A DNA stretch of 64,000 nt from Lysobacter firmicutimachus (GTDB lineage: Bacteria > Pseudomonadota > Gammaproteobacteria > Xanthomonadales > Xanthomonadaceae): contig NZ_JBANDL010000002.1 in NCBI RefSeq assembly GCF_037027445.1, positions 2,418,001-2,482,000 of the forward strand, written 5' to 3'. Made by a program: the position numbers and the translations under genes. Position 1 is the first letter of the stretch, and the number at the start of each line of letters is the position of its first letter. Shown here piece by piece: positions 50,155-61,763 of this stretch. The notes beneath the pieces are model-generated. The model was not told where the DNA came from. It was given only the letters and a program-made list of their open reading frames with translations, and searched no databases.

Positions 50155-52740
50155 ATGCTCTCCAGCTATCGCCAACACGTTGCCGAGCGCGCCGCGCTGG
50201 GCATTCCGCCGCTGCCGCTGACCGCCCAGCAGACCGCCGAGGTCATCGAGCTGCTGAAGAACCCGCCGGCGGGCGAGGAAGAGTTCCTGCTCGACCTGAT
50301 CACCCACCGCGTCCCGGCCGGCGTCGACGACGCCGCCAAGGTCAAGGCTTCCTATCTGGCCGCGGTCGCCTTCGGCAGCGAGAAGAACGCGCTGATCTCG
50401 CGCGCCCGCGCCACCGAACTGCTGGGCACCATGCTCGGCGGCTACAACATCCATCCGCTGATCGAACTGCTCGACGACGCCGAAGTCGGCGCGGTCGCCG
50501 CCGACGCGCTCAAGCACACCCTGCTGATGTTCGACGCCTTCCACGACGTGCAGGAGAAGGCCGAGAAGGGCAACGCCAACGCCAAGGCCGTGCTGCAGAG
50601 CTGGGCCGACGCCGAGTGGTTCACCAGCAAGCCGGAAGTGCCGCAGTCGATGACCGTCACCGTGTTCAAGGTGACCGGCGAGACCAACACCGACGACCTG
50701 TCGCCGGCCCCGGACGCGACCACCCGCCCGGACATCCCGCTGCACGCGCTGGCGATGCTCAAGAACAAGCGCGACGGCATCGAGCCGGAAGAGGACGGCA
50801 AGCGCGGCCCGGTCGCCTTCATCGAGTCGCTGAAGGACAAGGGCCACCTGGTCGCTTATGTCGGCGACGTGGTCGGTACCGGCTCCAGCCGCAAGTCGGC
50901 GACCAACTCGGTGCTGTGGTTCACCGGCGAGGACATCCCGTTCATTCCGAACAAGCGCTTCGGCGGCGTGTGCCTGGGCTCGAAGATCGCGCCGATCTTC
51001 TACAACACGATGGAAGACGCCGGCGCGCTGCCGATCGAACTCGACGTGTCGCAGATGAACATGGGCGACGTGGTCGAGCTGCGTCCGTACGAGGGCAAGG
51101 CGTTCAAGAACGGCGAGCTGATCGCCGAGTTCGCGCTCAAGTCCGACGTGCTGCTGGACGAAGTCCGCGCCGGCGGCCGCATCCCGCTGATCGTCGGCCG
51201 CGGCCTGACCGCCAAGGCCCGCGAAGCCCTGGGCCTGGCCCCGTCGACCCTGTTCCGCCTGCCGCAGAATCCGGCCGACACCGGCAAGGGCTACTCGCTG
51301 GCGCAGAAGATGGTCGGCCGCGCCTGCGGCCTGGCGGAAGGCCAGGGCATCCGCCCGGGCACCTACTGCGAGCCGAAGATGACCTCGGTGGGGTCGCAGG
51401 ACACCACCGGCCCGATGACCCGCGACGAGCTCAAGGACCTGGCCTGCCTGGGCTTCTCGGCCGATCTGGTGATGCAGTCGTTCTGCCACACCGCGGCCTA
51501 CCCGAAGCCGGTCGACGTCAAGACCCATCACGAACTGCCGGCCTTCATCAGCAACCGCGGCGGCATTGCGCTGCGTCCGGGCGACGGCGTGATCCACAGC
51601 TGGCTCAACCGCATGCTGATGCCTGACACCGTCGGCACCGGCGGCGACTCGCACACCCGTTTCCCGGTCGGCATCTCGTTCCCGGCCGGCTCGGGCCTGG
51701 TCGCGTTCGCCGCGGCCACCGGCGTCATGCCGCTGGACATGCCGGAGTCGGTGCTGGTGCGCTTCAAGGGCACCATGCAGCCCGGCGTGACCCTGCGCGA
51801 CCTGGTCAACGCGATCCCGCTGGCCGCGATCAAGCAGGGCCTGCTGACCGTCGCCAAGCAGGGCAAGAAGAACATCTTCTCCGGCCGCATCCTCGAGATC
51901 GAAGGCCTGCCGCAGCTCAAGGTCGAACAGGCGTTCGAACTCTCCGACGCCTCGGCCGAGCGTTCGGCCGCCGGCTGCACGGTCAAGCTGGACAAGGAGC
52001 CGATCGTCGAGTACCTGACCAGCAACATCACCCTGCTGAAGTGGATGATCGCAGAAGGCTACGCCGACGCCCGCTCGCTGCAGCGCCGGATCAAGGCGAT
52101 GGAAGGCTGGCTGGCCGACCCGCAGCTGCTGGAAGGCGACGCCGACGCCGAATACGCGGCGGTGATCGAGATCGATTTGGACCAGATCGTCGAGCCGATC
52201 GTGGCCTGCCCGAACGACCCGGACGATGTGAAGACCCTGTCCGACGTCGCCGGCGCGGTCATCGACGAAGTCTTCATCGGCTCGTGCATGACCAACATCG
52301 GCCACTTCCGCGCCGCCGCCAAGCTGCTGGAAGGCAAGCGCGACATCCCGACTCGCCTGTGGGTCGCGCCGCCGACCAAGATGGACGCCTCCGAGCTGAC
52401 CAAGGAAGGCCACTACGGCACCTTCGGCACCGCCGGCGCGCGCATGGAAATGCCGGGCTGCTCGCTGTGCATGGGCAACCAGGCGCAGGCGCGCGAGGGC
52501 GCGACCGTGTTCTCGACCTCGACCCGCAACTTCCCCAACCGTCTGGGCCGCAACACCAACGTGTATCTGGGTTCGGCCGAGCTGGCCGCGATCTGCTCGC
52601 GTCTGGGCCGCATCCCGACCCGCGAGGAGTACATGGCGGACATCGGCGTGATCAACGCCAACGGCGACAAGATCTACCGCTACATGAACTTCGACCAGAT
52701 CGAAGATTACAAGCAGGTCGCCGATACCGTCGCTGCCTGA
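50155..52740 (+). CDS. acnB: bifunctional aconitate hydratase 2 / 2-methylisocitrate dehydratase (RpfA counterpart)
   Basis: The 861-residue enzyme is the AcnB type: an N-terminal HEAT-like domain (1-160, with [13 protein letters not shown]), a swivelling domain early in the chain ([19 protein letters not shown]), then the catalytic domains with [19 protein letters not shown] and Fe-S ligands in [11 protein letters not shown] and [12 protein letters not shown]. In Xanthomonas campestris the rpfA gene of the rpf cluster encodes an aconitase of this class and affects iron homeostasis and exoenzymes. It is divergent from acnA and ends with a strong terminator. Confidence 0.97.
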   Translation: MLSSYRQHVAERAALGIPPLPLTAQQTAEVIELLKNPPAGEEEFLLDLITHRVPAGVDDAAKVKASYLAAVAFGSEKNALISRARATELLGTMLGGYNIHPLIELLDDAEVGAVAADALKHTLLMFDAFHDVQEKAEKGNANAKAVLQSWADAEWFTSKPEVPQSMTVTVFKVTGETNTDDLSPAPDATTRPDIPLHALAMLKNKRDGIEPEEDGKRGPVAFIESLKDKGHLVAYVGDVVGTGSSRKSATNSVLWFTGEDIPFIPNKRFGGVCLGSKIAPIFYNTMEDAGALPIELDVSQMNMGDVVELRPYEGKAFKNGELIAEFALKSDVLLDEVRAGGRIPLIVGRGLTAKAREALGLAPSTLFRLPQNPADTGKGYSLAQKMVGRACGLAEGQGIRPGTYCEPKMTSVGSQDTTGPMTRDELKDLACLGFSADLVMQSFCHTAAYPKPVDVKTHHELPAFISNRGGIALRPGDGVIHSWLNRMLMPDTVGTGGDSHTRFPVGISFPAGSGLVAFAAATGVMPLDMPESVLVRFKGTMQPGVTLRDLVNAIPLAAIKQGLLTVAKQGKKNIFSGRILEIEGLPQLKVEQAFELSDASAERSAAGCTVKLDKEPIVEYLTSNITLLKWMIAEGYADARSLQRRIKAMEGWLADPQLLEGDADAEYAAVIEIDLDQIVEPIVACPNDPDDVKTLSDVAGAVIDEVFIGSCMTNIGHFRAAAKLLEGKRDIPTRLWVAPPTKMDASELTKEGHYGTFGTAGARMEMPGCSLCMGNQAQAREGATVFSTSTRNFPNRLGRNTNVYLGSAELAAICSRLGRIPTREEYMADIGVINANGDKIYRYMNFDQIEDYKQVADTVAA

Positions 52741-52763
52741 TTCGAGCGGCGACGCGTCACGAG

Positions 52764-52789
52764 AAACCCCGGCTCCGGCCGGGGTTTTT
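52764..52789 (+). terminator. rho-independent terminator after acnB
   Basis: The stem AAACCCCGG / CCGGGGTTT with loop CTCCGG is followed by T residues; it lies 24 bp after the acnB stop. Confidence 0.9.
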
Positions 52790-53036
52790 CTTTGTCTCGC
52801 GCCCCCTGGCGAGCGCTTTGGGGCGCTTTCCAGGCCCTGTCGGCGACGCGCCGGCGAACGCCCGCTTCGTCGCTGTATCGGGGCGCAGTCTTCCGCGGCG
52901 AGGTTGCGTGAGGCGCGGCAGCGCCGCTGTCTAGCGAGAGAGGGCGCGGCGATGGCCGCCCGCCGTCGCGCAGCGCGTGACGATCAATGAAGGGATCGCC
53001 GCGGCCGCGCCTTGCTGGCCGCGAAAGGATAGGGAC

Positions 53037-53171
53037 ATGAAAGCGACGCACAAACCGGCCCGCGCCGACCGGATAGAGCAGGCCATGCGCTGGACCCTGG
53101 CAGTGGCCCTGATCGTGGCCGTGGCGTGGGCCTGGGGGCATGGCGGGGCAGGCGGCCCGTTCGCAGGCTGA
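53037..53171 (+). CDS. small single-span membrane protein candidate, 44 residues
   Basis: The peptide has a basic N-terminus (MKATHKPARADRIEQAMR), one hydrophobic segment (WTLAVALIVAVAWAW) and a Gly-rich tail. AAAGGA precedes the ATG by 7 nt, better than chance. The longer frame from 52977 lacks a ribosome site. No family is recognised and conservation cannot be tested here, so it stays a candidate. Confidence 0.5.
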   Translation: MKATHKPARADRIEQAMRWTLAVALIVAVAWAWGHGGAGGPFAG

Positions 53172-53246
53172 CGGCCGCCGGGCGCATCCGCCCCAAAAGG
53201 GTCCCGGCGCCGCAGCAACGGTCCCGGCGCTGCAGCGCCCCCCTCG

Positions 53247-53620
53247 GTAGGAGCAGCGTAAGCCGCGACGGCCGCCGCGACGAGCGCGAGCGACCGCTTC
53301 GAAGACAGGAACGGCATGCAGATATCGATAATTAACCGATCCGCCGGGCTGCGGAGGCCGCGCTTGCGTCCACCTTTGCGATTGTCGCGGCTTACGCCGC
53401 TCCTACACAAAGCCGGCGCGCGGCTGCAAAGGGGTAGGAGCGGTGTAAGCCGCGACCGCCGCCGCGACGAGCGCGAACGAGCGTTCCGAAGACAGGAACG
53501 GCATGCAGATATCGATAATTAACCGATCCGCCGGGCTGCGGAGGCCGCGCTTGCGTCCACCTTTGCGATTGTCGCGGCCTACGCCGCTCCTACACAAAGC
53601 CGGCGCGCGGCTGCAAAGGG
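53247..53620. repeat. two tandem 187-bp repeats bounded by REP-type palindromes
   Basis: Units start at 53247 and 53434. Each begins with GTAGGAGC-GTAAGCCGCGAC, the REP consensus of Pseudomonas/Xanthomonadaceae. Each continues through a shared core (GGCATGCAGATATCGATA, ATTAACCGATCC) and then contains the inverted REP GTCGCGG-TACGCCGCTCCTAC. The two differ at only a few positions. Opposed REPs around a spacer form a BIME-like structure. Short open frames inside are artefacts. The rest of 53172-53654 is featureless. Confidence 0.88.
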
Positions 53621-53654
53621 GGTGCGGCGCCAGCAGCGGGGCAAGCCGCGCCGC

Positions 53655-54263
53655 TCAGTCCAGCCGCGCCTCGATCGCGTCGAGCATCGCGCGGCGACGC
53701 AGCAGGAAGTCCCAGTAGCTGCCGCCGAGCTGGCGCCACAGCACTGCCGAGCGCACCGCGGCGAGCAGGGTCGCGCGCACTTCGGCGACCACGCCGGTCT
53801 GGCCGAGGTAATGCGGGTTGCCCTGCACCAGCACGCGCGGGCGCAGGTGGCTCAGGGTCTCGGCGTACAGGGCGCCGAGCGCGGCGATCACGTCGGGGTG
53901 ACTGCTGCCGAGGCGGTAGGCGTCACCGGCCTGGGCGTGGATGCCGCGCAACACCTTGTCGGCGACGGCGCGGTCGCGGACGAAGCGGCGCTCCAGTTGC
54001 AGTACCGACAGAGCCAGCCGCGGCAGGTGCTCGTCGGCGGGGCGATTGACGAAATAGTCCTGCAGCAGCACCAGTCCCGGGCGCAGATTGGCCGCGCCGC
54101 CGTAGACCGCTGCCGGCGAGGACGCGTCGATGCGGAACACCGAGTCCAGCGCGGTCGACAGCACGGCGGCATTGGCCTGGCCGGTGTCGGCGATGCGCCG
54201 GACCTGGGCCAGGGCCTGGGCGAGGCCGGCGAGGGCGAGGACGCGTTCGGAGAGATCGGCCAT
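53655..54263 (-). CDS. hflD: high-frequency lysogenisation protein HflD homologue
   Basis: The 202-residue protein matches HflD: it opens [24 protein letters not shown], contains [18 protein letters not shown] and [33 protein letters not shown] and ends in [15 protein letters not shown]. In E. coli HflD is a membrane-associated protein that sequesters lambda CII; the cellular role outside phage biology is unclear. It overlaps mnmA by one base (TAATG), the same mnmA-hflD order as in E. coli, so it is probably translationally coupled. Confidence 0.92.
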   Translation of the reverse strand: MADLSERVLALAGLAQALAQVRRIADTGQANAAVLSTALDSVFRIDASSPAAVYGGAANLRPGLVLLQDYFVNRPADEHLPRLALSVLQLERRFVRDRAVADKVLRGIHAQAGDAYRLGSSHPDVIAALGALYAETLSHLRPRVLVQGNPHYLGQTGVVAEVRATLLAAVRSAVLWRQLGGSYWDFLLRRRAMLDAIEARLD

Positions 54264-55399
54264 TACGGGGTCTGATCCTGGTTCGAATGAGGGGAGGGCG
54301 GACCGCAGGCCGGTGCGTCGGTGGCGGCGATCACCGCGCCGCCGAGGCAGGCCTCGCCGTCGTACAGCACCAGCGACTGGCCCGGCGTCACCGCGCGCTG
54401 CGGCTCGGCAAAACGTACCCGCAGGCGGCCATCGTCGAGCACCTCCACTTCGCAGGCTTGGTCCGGCTGGCGATAGCGGGTCTGCGCGGTGCAGGCGAAC
54501 CGGCGCGACGGCGGCGATCCGTCGATCCAATGCGCGGCTTCCGACCACAGGGTCTGCGAGCGCAGCCAGGGGCTGTCGCTGCCCTGGTCGACGTAGAGCA
54601 CGTTGCCGGCGACGTCCTTGCCGACCACGTACCACGGTGCCGGTTCGAAGCCGCGCACGCCGCCGATGTTGAGCCCTTCGCGCTGGCCGAGGGTGAAATA
54701 GAACACCCCCGGATGGCGCCCGACCACACGCCCGTCCGGGCTGCGGATCTCGCCCTCGCGCGCGGGCAGGTAGCGCGACAGGAACTCGCGGAAGTCGCGT
54801 TCGCCGATGAAGCAGATGCCGGTGGAGTCCTTCTTGGCCGCGGTCGGCAGGCCGGCGGCGCGGGCCATCTCGCGCACGTCGCGCTTGAGCAGGTCGCCGA
54901 GCGGGAACCGGGTCGCGGCCAACTGGGCCTGGCCGAGCTGGTGCAGGAAGTAGCTCTGGTCCTTGCTGCGGTCGACCGCCCGCAGCAGGCGGTAGCGGCC
55001 GCCGTCGCCTTCGACCCGGGCGTAGTGGCCGGTGGCGATGAATTCCGCACCAAGGTCGCGCGCGGCGTCGAGGAAGTGCTTGAACTTGATCTCGCGGTTG
55101 CACAGCACGTCCGGATTGGGCGTGCGCCCGGCCGCGTACTCGGCCAGGAAGTGCTCGAACACCCCGGCCCAGTACTCGCCGGAGAAATCGCGGAAATGGA
55201 TCGGCAGGCCGAGCCGGCCGGACACCGCCACCGCGTCGCGGCGGTCGTCTTCGGCGCGGCAGTCGCCGCTGCCGTCGTCGGCCCAGTTCTGCATGAACAA
55301 CCCGGCCACCGCCTCGCCGGCGTCGCGCAGGCGCAATGCCGCGACCGAGGAGTCGACCCCGCCCGACATGCCTACGATGGTGCGTACCGACCCGCCCAT
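54263..55399 (-). CDS. mnmA: tRNA-specific 2-thiouridylase MnmA
   Basis: The 378-residue enzyme thiolates U34 in tRNA for Lys, Glu and Gln. The ATP-pyrophosphatase loop [12 protein letters not shown] is at residues 10-21, and the two catalytic Cys are Cys100 ([12 protein letters not shown]) and Cys196 ([13 protein letters not shown]). [13 protein letters not shown] is another family signature. The open frame extends upstream, but the ATG at 55399 gives the standard start, 5 bp after the Nudix gene stop. It is the middle gene of a nudJ-mnmA-hflD operon. Confidence 0.96.
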   Translation of the reverse strand: MGGSVRTIVGMSGGVDSSVAALRLRDAGEAVAGLFMQNWADDGSGDCRAEDDRRDAVAVSGRLGLPIHFRDFSGEYWAGVFEHFLAEYAAGRTPNPDVLCNREIKFKHFLDAARDLGAEFIATGHYARVEGDGGRYRLLRAVDRSKDQSYFLHQLGQAQLAATRFPLGDLLKRDVREMARAAGLPTAAKKDSTGICFIGERDFREFLSRYLPAREGEIRSPDGRVVGRHPGVFYFTLGQREGLNIGGVRGFEPAPWYVVGKDVAGNVLYVDQGSDSPWLRSQTLWSEAAHWIDGSPPSRRFACTAQTRYRQPDQACEVEVLDDGRLRVRFAEPQRAVTPGQSLVLYDGEACLGGAVIAATDAPACGPPSPHSNQDQTP

Positions 55400-55404
55400 G
55401 ACGA

Positions 55405-55911
55405 TCAGCCCGCTGCGTCGTCCGCGGCGGGCAAGGCCAGGTGCTGCAGCAGGTCGAGCGAGTGCCGGCGTCCGCCGAGGAAATCGGCCGCGACCCGCCA
55501 GACCAGCGGGCTGCGGTGTTGGTCCGCACGCGCCTGCAGCTCGGCCGGGCTCATCCACAGCGCCTGCACGATGCCCTCGTCGAGGGCGCGGCCGGGGTGA
55601 TGGCGGACCGGTTCGGCGGCGAAGGCGAAACGCAGGTAATGGCGACCGCCGCTGCCGTCGGCCTGCAACGGTGCTTTCCACTGGTAGGCACCGACGAAGG
55701 CGGTCAGGCGCACGTCCCAGCCGGTTTCCTCCAGGATCTCGCGCAGGGCGGCGTCGAGCAGGCTTTCGTCGGGCTCCAGGTGGCCCGCCGGCTGGTTGAG
55801 CACCCGCCGGCCGCCGACCGATTCCTCGACCATCAGCAGCCGCCCGCCGTCGACCACGACCGTGGCGACGGTGACGTCGGGTTGCCAGAAGCGGCCTTGG
55901 CGGTAGCTCAC
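55405..55911 (-). CDS. nudJ: Nudix hydrolase, NudJ-type
   Basis: The 168-residue protein carries a complete Nudix box, [20 protein letters not shown] plus TGW (residues ~43-66), which binds metal and hydrolyses nucleoside diphosphate derivatives. [23 protein letters not shown] at the N-terminus and the position before mnmA-hflD match NudJ (phosphatase acting on HMP-PP and nucleotides in E. coli). Substrate is inferred. The start is GTG, one base after the stop of the upstream YbjN-like gene. Confidence 0.88.
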   Translation of the reverse strand: MSYRQGRFWQPDVTVATVVVDGGRLLMVEESVGGRRVLNQPAGHLEPDESLLDAALREILEETGWDVRLTAFVGAYQWKAPLQADGSGGRHYLRFAFAAEPVRHHPGRALDEGIVQALWMSPAELQARADQHRSPLVWRVAADFLGGRRHSLDLLQHLALPAADDAAG

Positions 55912-55912
55912 G

Positions 55913-56431
55913 TCAGAATTCGTCCTGGCCGGGGGAGAGTTCGGCCTCCATCTCGTCGGCGGCGCGGACCACGTAGTCGATCGCGTCGTCGAGATCCTCG
56001 CCGCTGGCCGCGGCGTCGAGCTTGACCACGAACACGGCCACCGAGTCCTGCTTGACCCAGCCGCCCATCTTGCTGAGCTGGCTGTCCTCGAGCAGGCGGT
56101 TGGCGACGTCGGCCGGGAACTGCTTGGCCGACGTGCGATAGGCCGGCGACCAGACCTCGCGCACCTGCAGCTTGCCGTAGCGCTCCGTGCGCGACAGCAC
56201 GTAGGCCATCTGGCTGCGGTCGCCCTCCAGGCCGAAGGTCAGCGCGTAGTCGCCGTCCTCGTCGACCTCGTACTTGTAGCCCAGCTTGTCGAGCTGCTCG
56301 CGGATGCGCGGGTCGGCCGCCGCGGGCGGGGCGGCGGTCCGAGCCGGTTCGGTCGCGGGCGCGGCCGGGGCCAGGGCCGGCAGCAGGGACAGCGTCAGGG
56401 CGGTAAGCAGGCAGCGGCCGTAGCGGGGCAT
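55913..56431 (-). CDS. exported YbjN-like domain protein
   Basis: The 172-residue product has a signal peptide (LLTALTLSLLPALAPAAPA), a short Pro/Ala stretch, then IREQLDKLGYKYEVDEDGDYALTF, which resembles the YbjN (bacterial sensory transduction regulator) fold, followed by VANRLLEDSQLSKMGGWV and an acidic C-terminus. I chose the second ATG (56431) as it begins a conventional signal peptide; 56461 is the alternative. Function is unknown. It is the first gene of the nudJ-mnmA-hflD group by strand and spacing, and it is divergent from clpS. Confidence 0.7.
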   Translation of the reverse strand: MPRYGRCLLTALTLSLLPALAPAAPATEPARTAAPPAAADPRIREQLDKLGYKYEVDEDGDYALTFGLEGDRSQMAYVLSRTERYGKLQVREVWSPAYRTSAKQFPADVANRLLEDSQLSKMGGWVKQDSVAVFVVKLDAAASGEDLDDAIDYVVRAADEMEAELSPGQDEF

Positions 56432-56568
56432 GGGGGTCCTTGAGTCGCAACGCCGGCGCATAGCGACCGGCCTGCCGCCCGAGATGGCGGCATGACGGCA
56501 TTTTGCAATGCGGCCGCGGATGCGTCCATGACGCAGCGCGGGCGCATGGCCCGGACGCGACAGCGGTC

Positions 56569-56574
56569 TATAAT
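56569..56574 (+). promoter_or_regulatory. -10 box (TATAAT) of clpS, implying a leaderless transcript
   Basis: A perfect TATAAT ends 6 bp before the clpS ATG, so transcription would start at or next to the ATG. No ribosome site exists in the 6 bp in between. The -35 region is weak. Confidence 0.55.
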
Positions 56575-56580
56575 CGAACG

Positions 56581-56901
56581 ATGGCTAAACAGACCGAACA
56601 CGAACACAGTCATGGCGTGCTGGTGGAGCCGGGAAAACCCGAGCTGGCCCGCCCGCCGTTGTACTCCGTCCTGCTGCTCAACGACGACTACACGCCGATG
56701 GACTTCGTGGTCGAGGTCCTGATGCGGTTCTTCCCCATGAACGTCGAGAAGGCGACCCAGATCATGCTCCACGTCCATACCCGCGGACGGGGCGTTTGCG
56801 GGGTCTTCACGCGCGAGGTGGCGGAGTCCAAGGTTGCACAAGTGAACGAATTTTCAAGGATGCATCAGCACCCCTTGCTGTGCACGATGGAAAAGGCCTA
56901 A
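56581..56901 (+). CDS. clpS: ATP-dependent Clp protease adaptor ClpS
   Basis: The 106-residue adaptor delivers N-degron proteins to ClpAP. It has a His/Glu-rich N-terminal tail and the ClpS core [20 protein letters not shown], with the NDDYTPM Asp residues and His in [11 protein letters not shown] forming the N-degron pocket; it ends with the [10 protein letters not shown] segment typical of the family. The open frame continues upstream, but the ATG at 56581 fits family length. It lacks a Shine-Dalgarno sequence. clpA follows after 91 bp. Confidence 0.96.
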   Translation: MAKQTEHEHSHGVLVEPGKPELARPPLYSVLLLNDDYTPMDFVVEVLMRFFPMNVEKATQIMLHVHTRGRGVCGVFTREVAESKVAQVNEFSRMHQHPLLCTMEKA

Positions 56902-56992
56902 AAGGGGGCTGTAAGGGTCCCGTTGGGGCGGGGCATGGAAAAGCCGGCGAGCGCCCCCACGTAGCGTGCATACGTTCTGGAGGCTCCGCCCC

Positions 56993-59275
<2,283 letters not shown>

Positions 59276-59579
59276 TCCGCGCCGGCGGCCGTGCCGGATC
59301 GGACGGGCGCGCCCGGTCCGGAGCCGCGCCCGCTCCGCCTTCCCATGCCGTGCGGCCGCCCAGTGCGGCCGCACTCGTTTGCGCGCCGGGCGCCTGCCGG
59401 CCTGCGGCGACGGGCGCCGCCATTGCGTGAGCCAGGGCGCGGATCGGCGCCGGGCACCTGTCCAAATGCGCAGTAGGCCGTAAATCCGCCGGGTGGGCGG
59501 TGCTAGCGTCGCCGCTGGTCCGCAAGCACGCGGACCGACGGTCCACGGCGGATCGTCCACTGCGATCGGGAGTCGGTCC
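59276..59579. other. 304-bp intergenic region after clpA
   Basis: I see no gene or clear terminator. The right end, from about 59460, probably contains the promoter and leader for the first miniprotein gene. Confidence 0.4.
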
Positions 59580-59774
59580 ATGAGAGTGTCCATGCTGTCT
59601 CGGGCGGCGTTCGCCGCCTTCGTGTTCGCCTGCGGCGCGGCGACGGCGTTTTCCGCCGAGAACCCCTGCCAGACCTGCTATGCGACCTACGACCGCTGCC
59701 AACGGCTCGGTCTGGAGAACTGCGAAGCCAGGCTCGACCTGTGCCTGCGCCGCAATAACTGTCCATTGCAGTAA
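59580..59774 (+). CDS. secreted six-cysteine miniprotein A
   Basis: I do not recognise the family. The 64-residue precursor has a signal peptide (basic MRVSMLSR, then AAFAAFVFACGAATAFSA) and a mature part of about 36 residues with six cysteines spaced C-x2-C-x6-C-x7-C-x6-C-x5-C. The last three define a helical-looking segment with CEARLDLCLRRNNC. The pattern is shared with the next two genes. The frame extends upstream to 59493; the ATG at 59580 gives a proper signal peptide with GGGAGT upstream. Even cysteine number and export suggest three disulfides. Function unknown. Confidence 0.8.
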   Translation: MRVSMLSRAAFAAFVFACGAATAFSAENPCQTCYATYDRCQRLGLENCEARLDLCLRRNNCPLQ

Positions 59775-59877
59775 ACGCCACCGTCGGTCCGCTCCGGCGC
59801 GCCCGCACGGGCGTTCCGCCGGCCGCGCCGCGCGCGGGACGACGCCATCGCAAGACTCACAAGGAAGGAGCCAACGC

Positions 59878-60075
59878 ATGCCGTTTCGCAAGTTGTCGTT
59901 GACCGTCGCCGCCGCGTTCGCATTCGCCGCTTCGGCGGTCGCCGCGACCCGCATCCCGGTTTCGCCGTGCCAGGTCTGCCGGGCGGCCTATCAGCAATGC
60001 ATGCTCGATCCCACTTTGGAATGCGAGTCGGAATTCAGCCGCTGCCTGATTCAGGCCGGTTGCCCGCTCGAATGA
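59878..60075 (+). CDS. secreted six-cysteine miniprotein B
   Basis: This 65-residue precursor has a signal peptide (KLSLTVAAAFAFAASAVAA) and a mature part with exactly the same cysteine spacing as miniprotein A: C-x2-C-x6-C-x7-C-x6-C-x5-C. Shared residues outside Cys include Pro before the first Cys, Tyr three positions after the second, Glu after the fourth, Leu after the fifth and Pro after the sixth. AAGGAAGGAG precedes the ATG by 7 nt, a strong site. It lies 103 bp after gene A on the same strand. Confidence 0.85.
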   Translation: MPFRKLSLTVAAAFAFAASAVAATRIPVSPCQVCRAAYQQCMLDPTLECESEFSRCLIQAGCPLE

Positions 60076-60128
60076 AGCGCGGCGCCGGCCGTCGCCCACC
60101 ATCGCCACCGAGAGAGAAGGAATTCGCC

Positions 60129-60335
60129 ATGAAGCTACGCCGTGTGACCCTGGCCGCCGTCGCGGCCTTCGTGTTCTCCAGCGCCGCGGCCCTGAGCGCG
60201 GTCGCCGCCGATCCCTGCGACACCTGCTGGCAGCGCTACAACCGCTGCATCGAGGTCGGTTCCGATCCGGGCTACTGCGAATACCGGGTGACCCAGTGCC
60301 TGGCCGCAGCCGGTTGCCCGGCGCCGCCGTTCTGA
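60129..60335 (+). CDS. secreted six-cysteine miniprotein C
   Basis: This 68-residue precursor belongs to the same family: signal peptide VTLAAVAAFVFSSAAALSAVAA, then PCDTCWQRYNRC and CEYRVTQCLAAAGCP. The spacing is C-x2-C-x6-C-x9-C-x6-C-x5-C, two residues longer in the central loop than in A and B. AGAAGGAA precedes the ATG. It lies 53 bp after gene B and is followed by a bidirectional terminator, so the three are probably one transcript. Confidence 0.85.
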   Translation: MKLRRVTLAAVAAFVFSSAAALSAVAADPCDTCWQRYNRCIEVGSDPGYCEYRVTQCLAAAGCPAPPF

Positions 60336-60342
60336 GGGGCGC

Positions 60343-60373
60343 AGATTCGGGATTGGGGATTCGGGATTCGCCG
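60343..60373. repeat. dispersed GATTCGGGATT repeat
   Basis: GATTCGGGATTGGGGATTCG and GGATTCG directly after the miniprotein C stop match the element in the prfB-lysS gap. Confidence 0.7.
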
Positions 60374-60430
60374 AGCGGTTGCGGTTGATCCCGGTTGGGC
60401 GGCGCGCTGCGCATCGAGCCCCGGACATGG

Positions 60431-60456
60431 AAAAGGCGGCCATTCGGCCGCCTTTT
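60431..60456. terminator. bidirectional rho-independent terminator
   Basis: AAAAGGCGGCC / GGCCGCCTTTT forms an 11-bp stem with a 4-nt loop (ATTC). The T-run serves the plus-strand miniprotein transcript and the complementary T-run the minus-strand gene at 60488. Confidence 0.9.
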
Positions 60457-60487
60457 CCTCATGCGCTGCGATCAACCGATCGGCCGA

Positions 60488-60844
60488 TCAGCGACGGCGG
60501 CGGTAACGGTCGTAGGTCTCCTGGTCGATCTTGTCGACCGCGCCGACCGCGCAGGTGTCGCGCTGGGTCTTGACCACGCTGCCGCTCGGGCACAGGCGGT
60601 TGACCTGCTGCTCGCTGGAGATCTCCATCTTGTTGGTGATGCTGAGGTCGGCGCAGGTGTTGCGGAAACCGACGCGGTAGTAATCCTCGGCATGCTTGAC
60701 CACGACGAACTGGGCGCCGGCGCGCGCGACCTGCGATTCGCTGCCGAGATCGATGCAGGCATCGAGCTTCTGTTGCGCCGCATTGGCCGCGGTGGCGGAC
60801 AGGCAGAGCAGGCTGGTCAGGGCGATCTTGCGGAACAGCGACAT
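60488..60844 (-). CDS. small exported protein, DUF6491-like
   Basis: The 118-residue precursor has a signal peptide (MSLFRKIALTSLLCLSATAANA) and a mature part with four cysteines, spaced widely (ACIDLG, RNTCADLS, RLCPSG, RDTCAVG). The arrangement DACIDLGSESQV ... YYRVGFRNTCADL ... LCPSG is reminiscent of DUF6491 proteins, which I name with low certainty. It ends in an Arg-rich tail (YDRYRRRR). It is convergent with the miniprotein genes and shares their terminator. I chose the ATG at 60844 because the extension to 60904 would place the signal internally. Confidence 0.7.
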   Translation of the reverse strand: MSLFRKIALTSLLCLSATAANAAQQKLDACIDLGSESQVARAGAQFVVVKHAEDYYRVGFRNTCADLSITNKMEISSEQQVNRLCPSGSVVKTQRDTCAVGAVDKIDQETYDRYRRRR

Positions 60845-61720
60845 GGGGGCATCCTCGGTTGTGCCGGCTCGGTATTGAGCTTGCGGCGAAGTTTGATCGG
60901 ACACGACGCGGGCGAAATCTGGAGAAAGTCGTTATGACCTTCGTCACTGCATGACCTTCGGCCTAAACGTTTCGCCTGCTTCGTGCATCCGGTTTCCATA
61001 GATGCGGCAACGGCGCGGCCGGTTGCAGCGATTGGCGTACCGGTTTAATCGGTTCGCAGCGGACGCGCTCGCCGTCGCGACGAAGCGCGGCGAATGAGTG
61101 ACGAAACCCGCCTTCGCGCCGCCGGGCCAGCGCGGCGGCCGGCATCATGCGCGCGATGTATGGCGCGATGTTTACTGCGGCGCGGCGACATGCGATGAGT
61201 CGCTGTCGGCGTCGCATTGCGGTGTCGTCGATTGCGGTGCGCGATGGGCGTGCGGGCGTCGGGCGCGCAGTGTCGTTCCGCCGAATGCGCGGTGTAAGTT
61301 CGGCCGTGCATCGTCCGCGGCGTGCCGCTTGTTCGGGCGCGCCGCCGGCTTCATGGCGGTGCCGCGGCCGGGAGCGGCGTCCCGCGGGATGTCCTGCGGC
61401 GCCAGGCCGCGACCGCCGCAGCGATTAAGGCAAGGGATCGCTGCCGAAGGCTGCGTTCGACACGGTGCGCCGAGAGCGGTCGGGGCCGAGGCTGGTGGAG
61501 CGGGCTTCCAGGCGCTGCGCGCGCCGGCACCGCTGCGCCGCCCGCTGCCGCCCCGGCGCGGGTTGCTTCGGTCTGCGGCGTCGGTGCGGCCGCCGCTCGT
61601 TCCACGCCCGGCTTGCGCCGCTCCTGCCGGGGCGAAGCGCGCCGCGAGGGGCGCAAGTCGCGACCGCATGCGGCGGCGCCGATCAGCGGCCATTGCGCCG
61701 CTAGCCATCGGGCGGGCACG
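60845..61720. other. 876-bp region without a supported gene
   Basis: Open frames exist on both strands (for example minus 61172-61750 and plus 61322-61753) but they are Arg/Ala-rich, lack ribosome sites and resemble translated repeat debris. Degenerate REP-like fragments (GCGCCAGGCCGCGACCGCCG near 61400; CTTGCGCCGCTCCTGCCGG near 61612) suggest decayed repeat elements. Confidence 0.45.
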
Positions 61721-61747
61721 AAAAAGGCGGCCAACGGCCGCCTTTTT
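61721..61747. terminator. bidirectional rho-independent terminator after infA
   Basis: GGCGGCC-AAC-GGCCGCC with flanking A5 and T5 forms a stem of seven G+C pairs extended by A-T pairs. It lies 17 bp after the infA stop on the minus strand. Confidence 0.88.
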
Positions 61748-61763
61748 CAATAACTTACCGCAA

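Noticed and set aside
53316..53718. Short open frames in the REP-flanked repeat encoding near-identical peptides
   Set aside because: They are duplicated only because the DNA repeat is duplicated; no ribosome site and REP palindromes run through them.
61172..61753. Open frames on both strands upstream of infA
   Set aside because: Low-complexity Arg/Ala translations, no ribosome site and degenerate repeats in the DNA.
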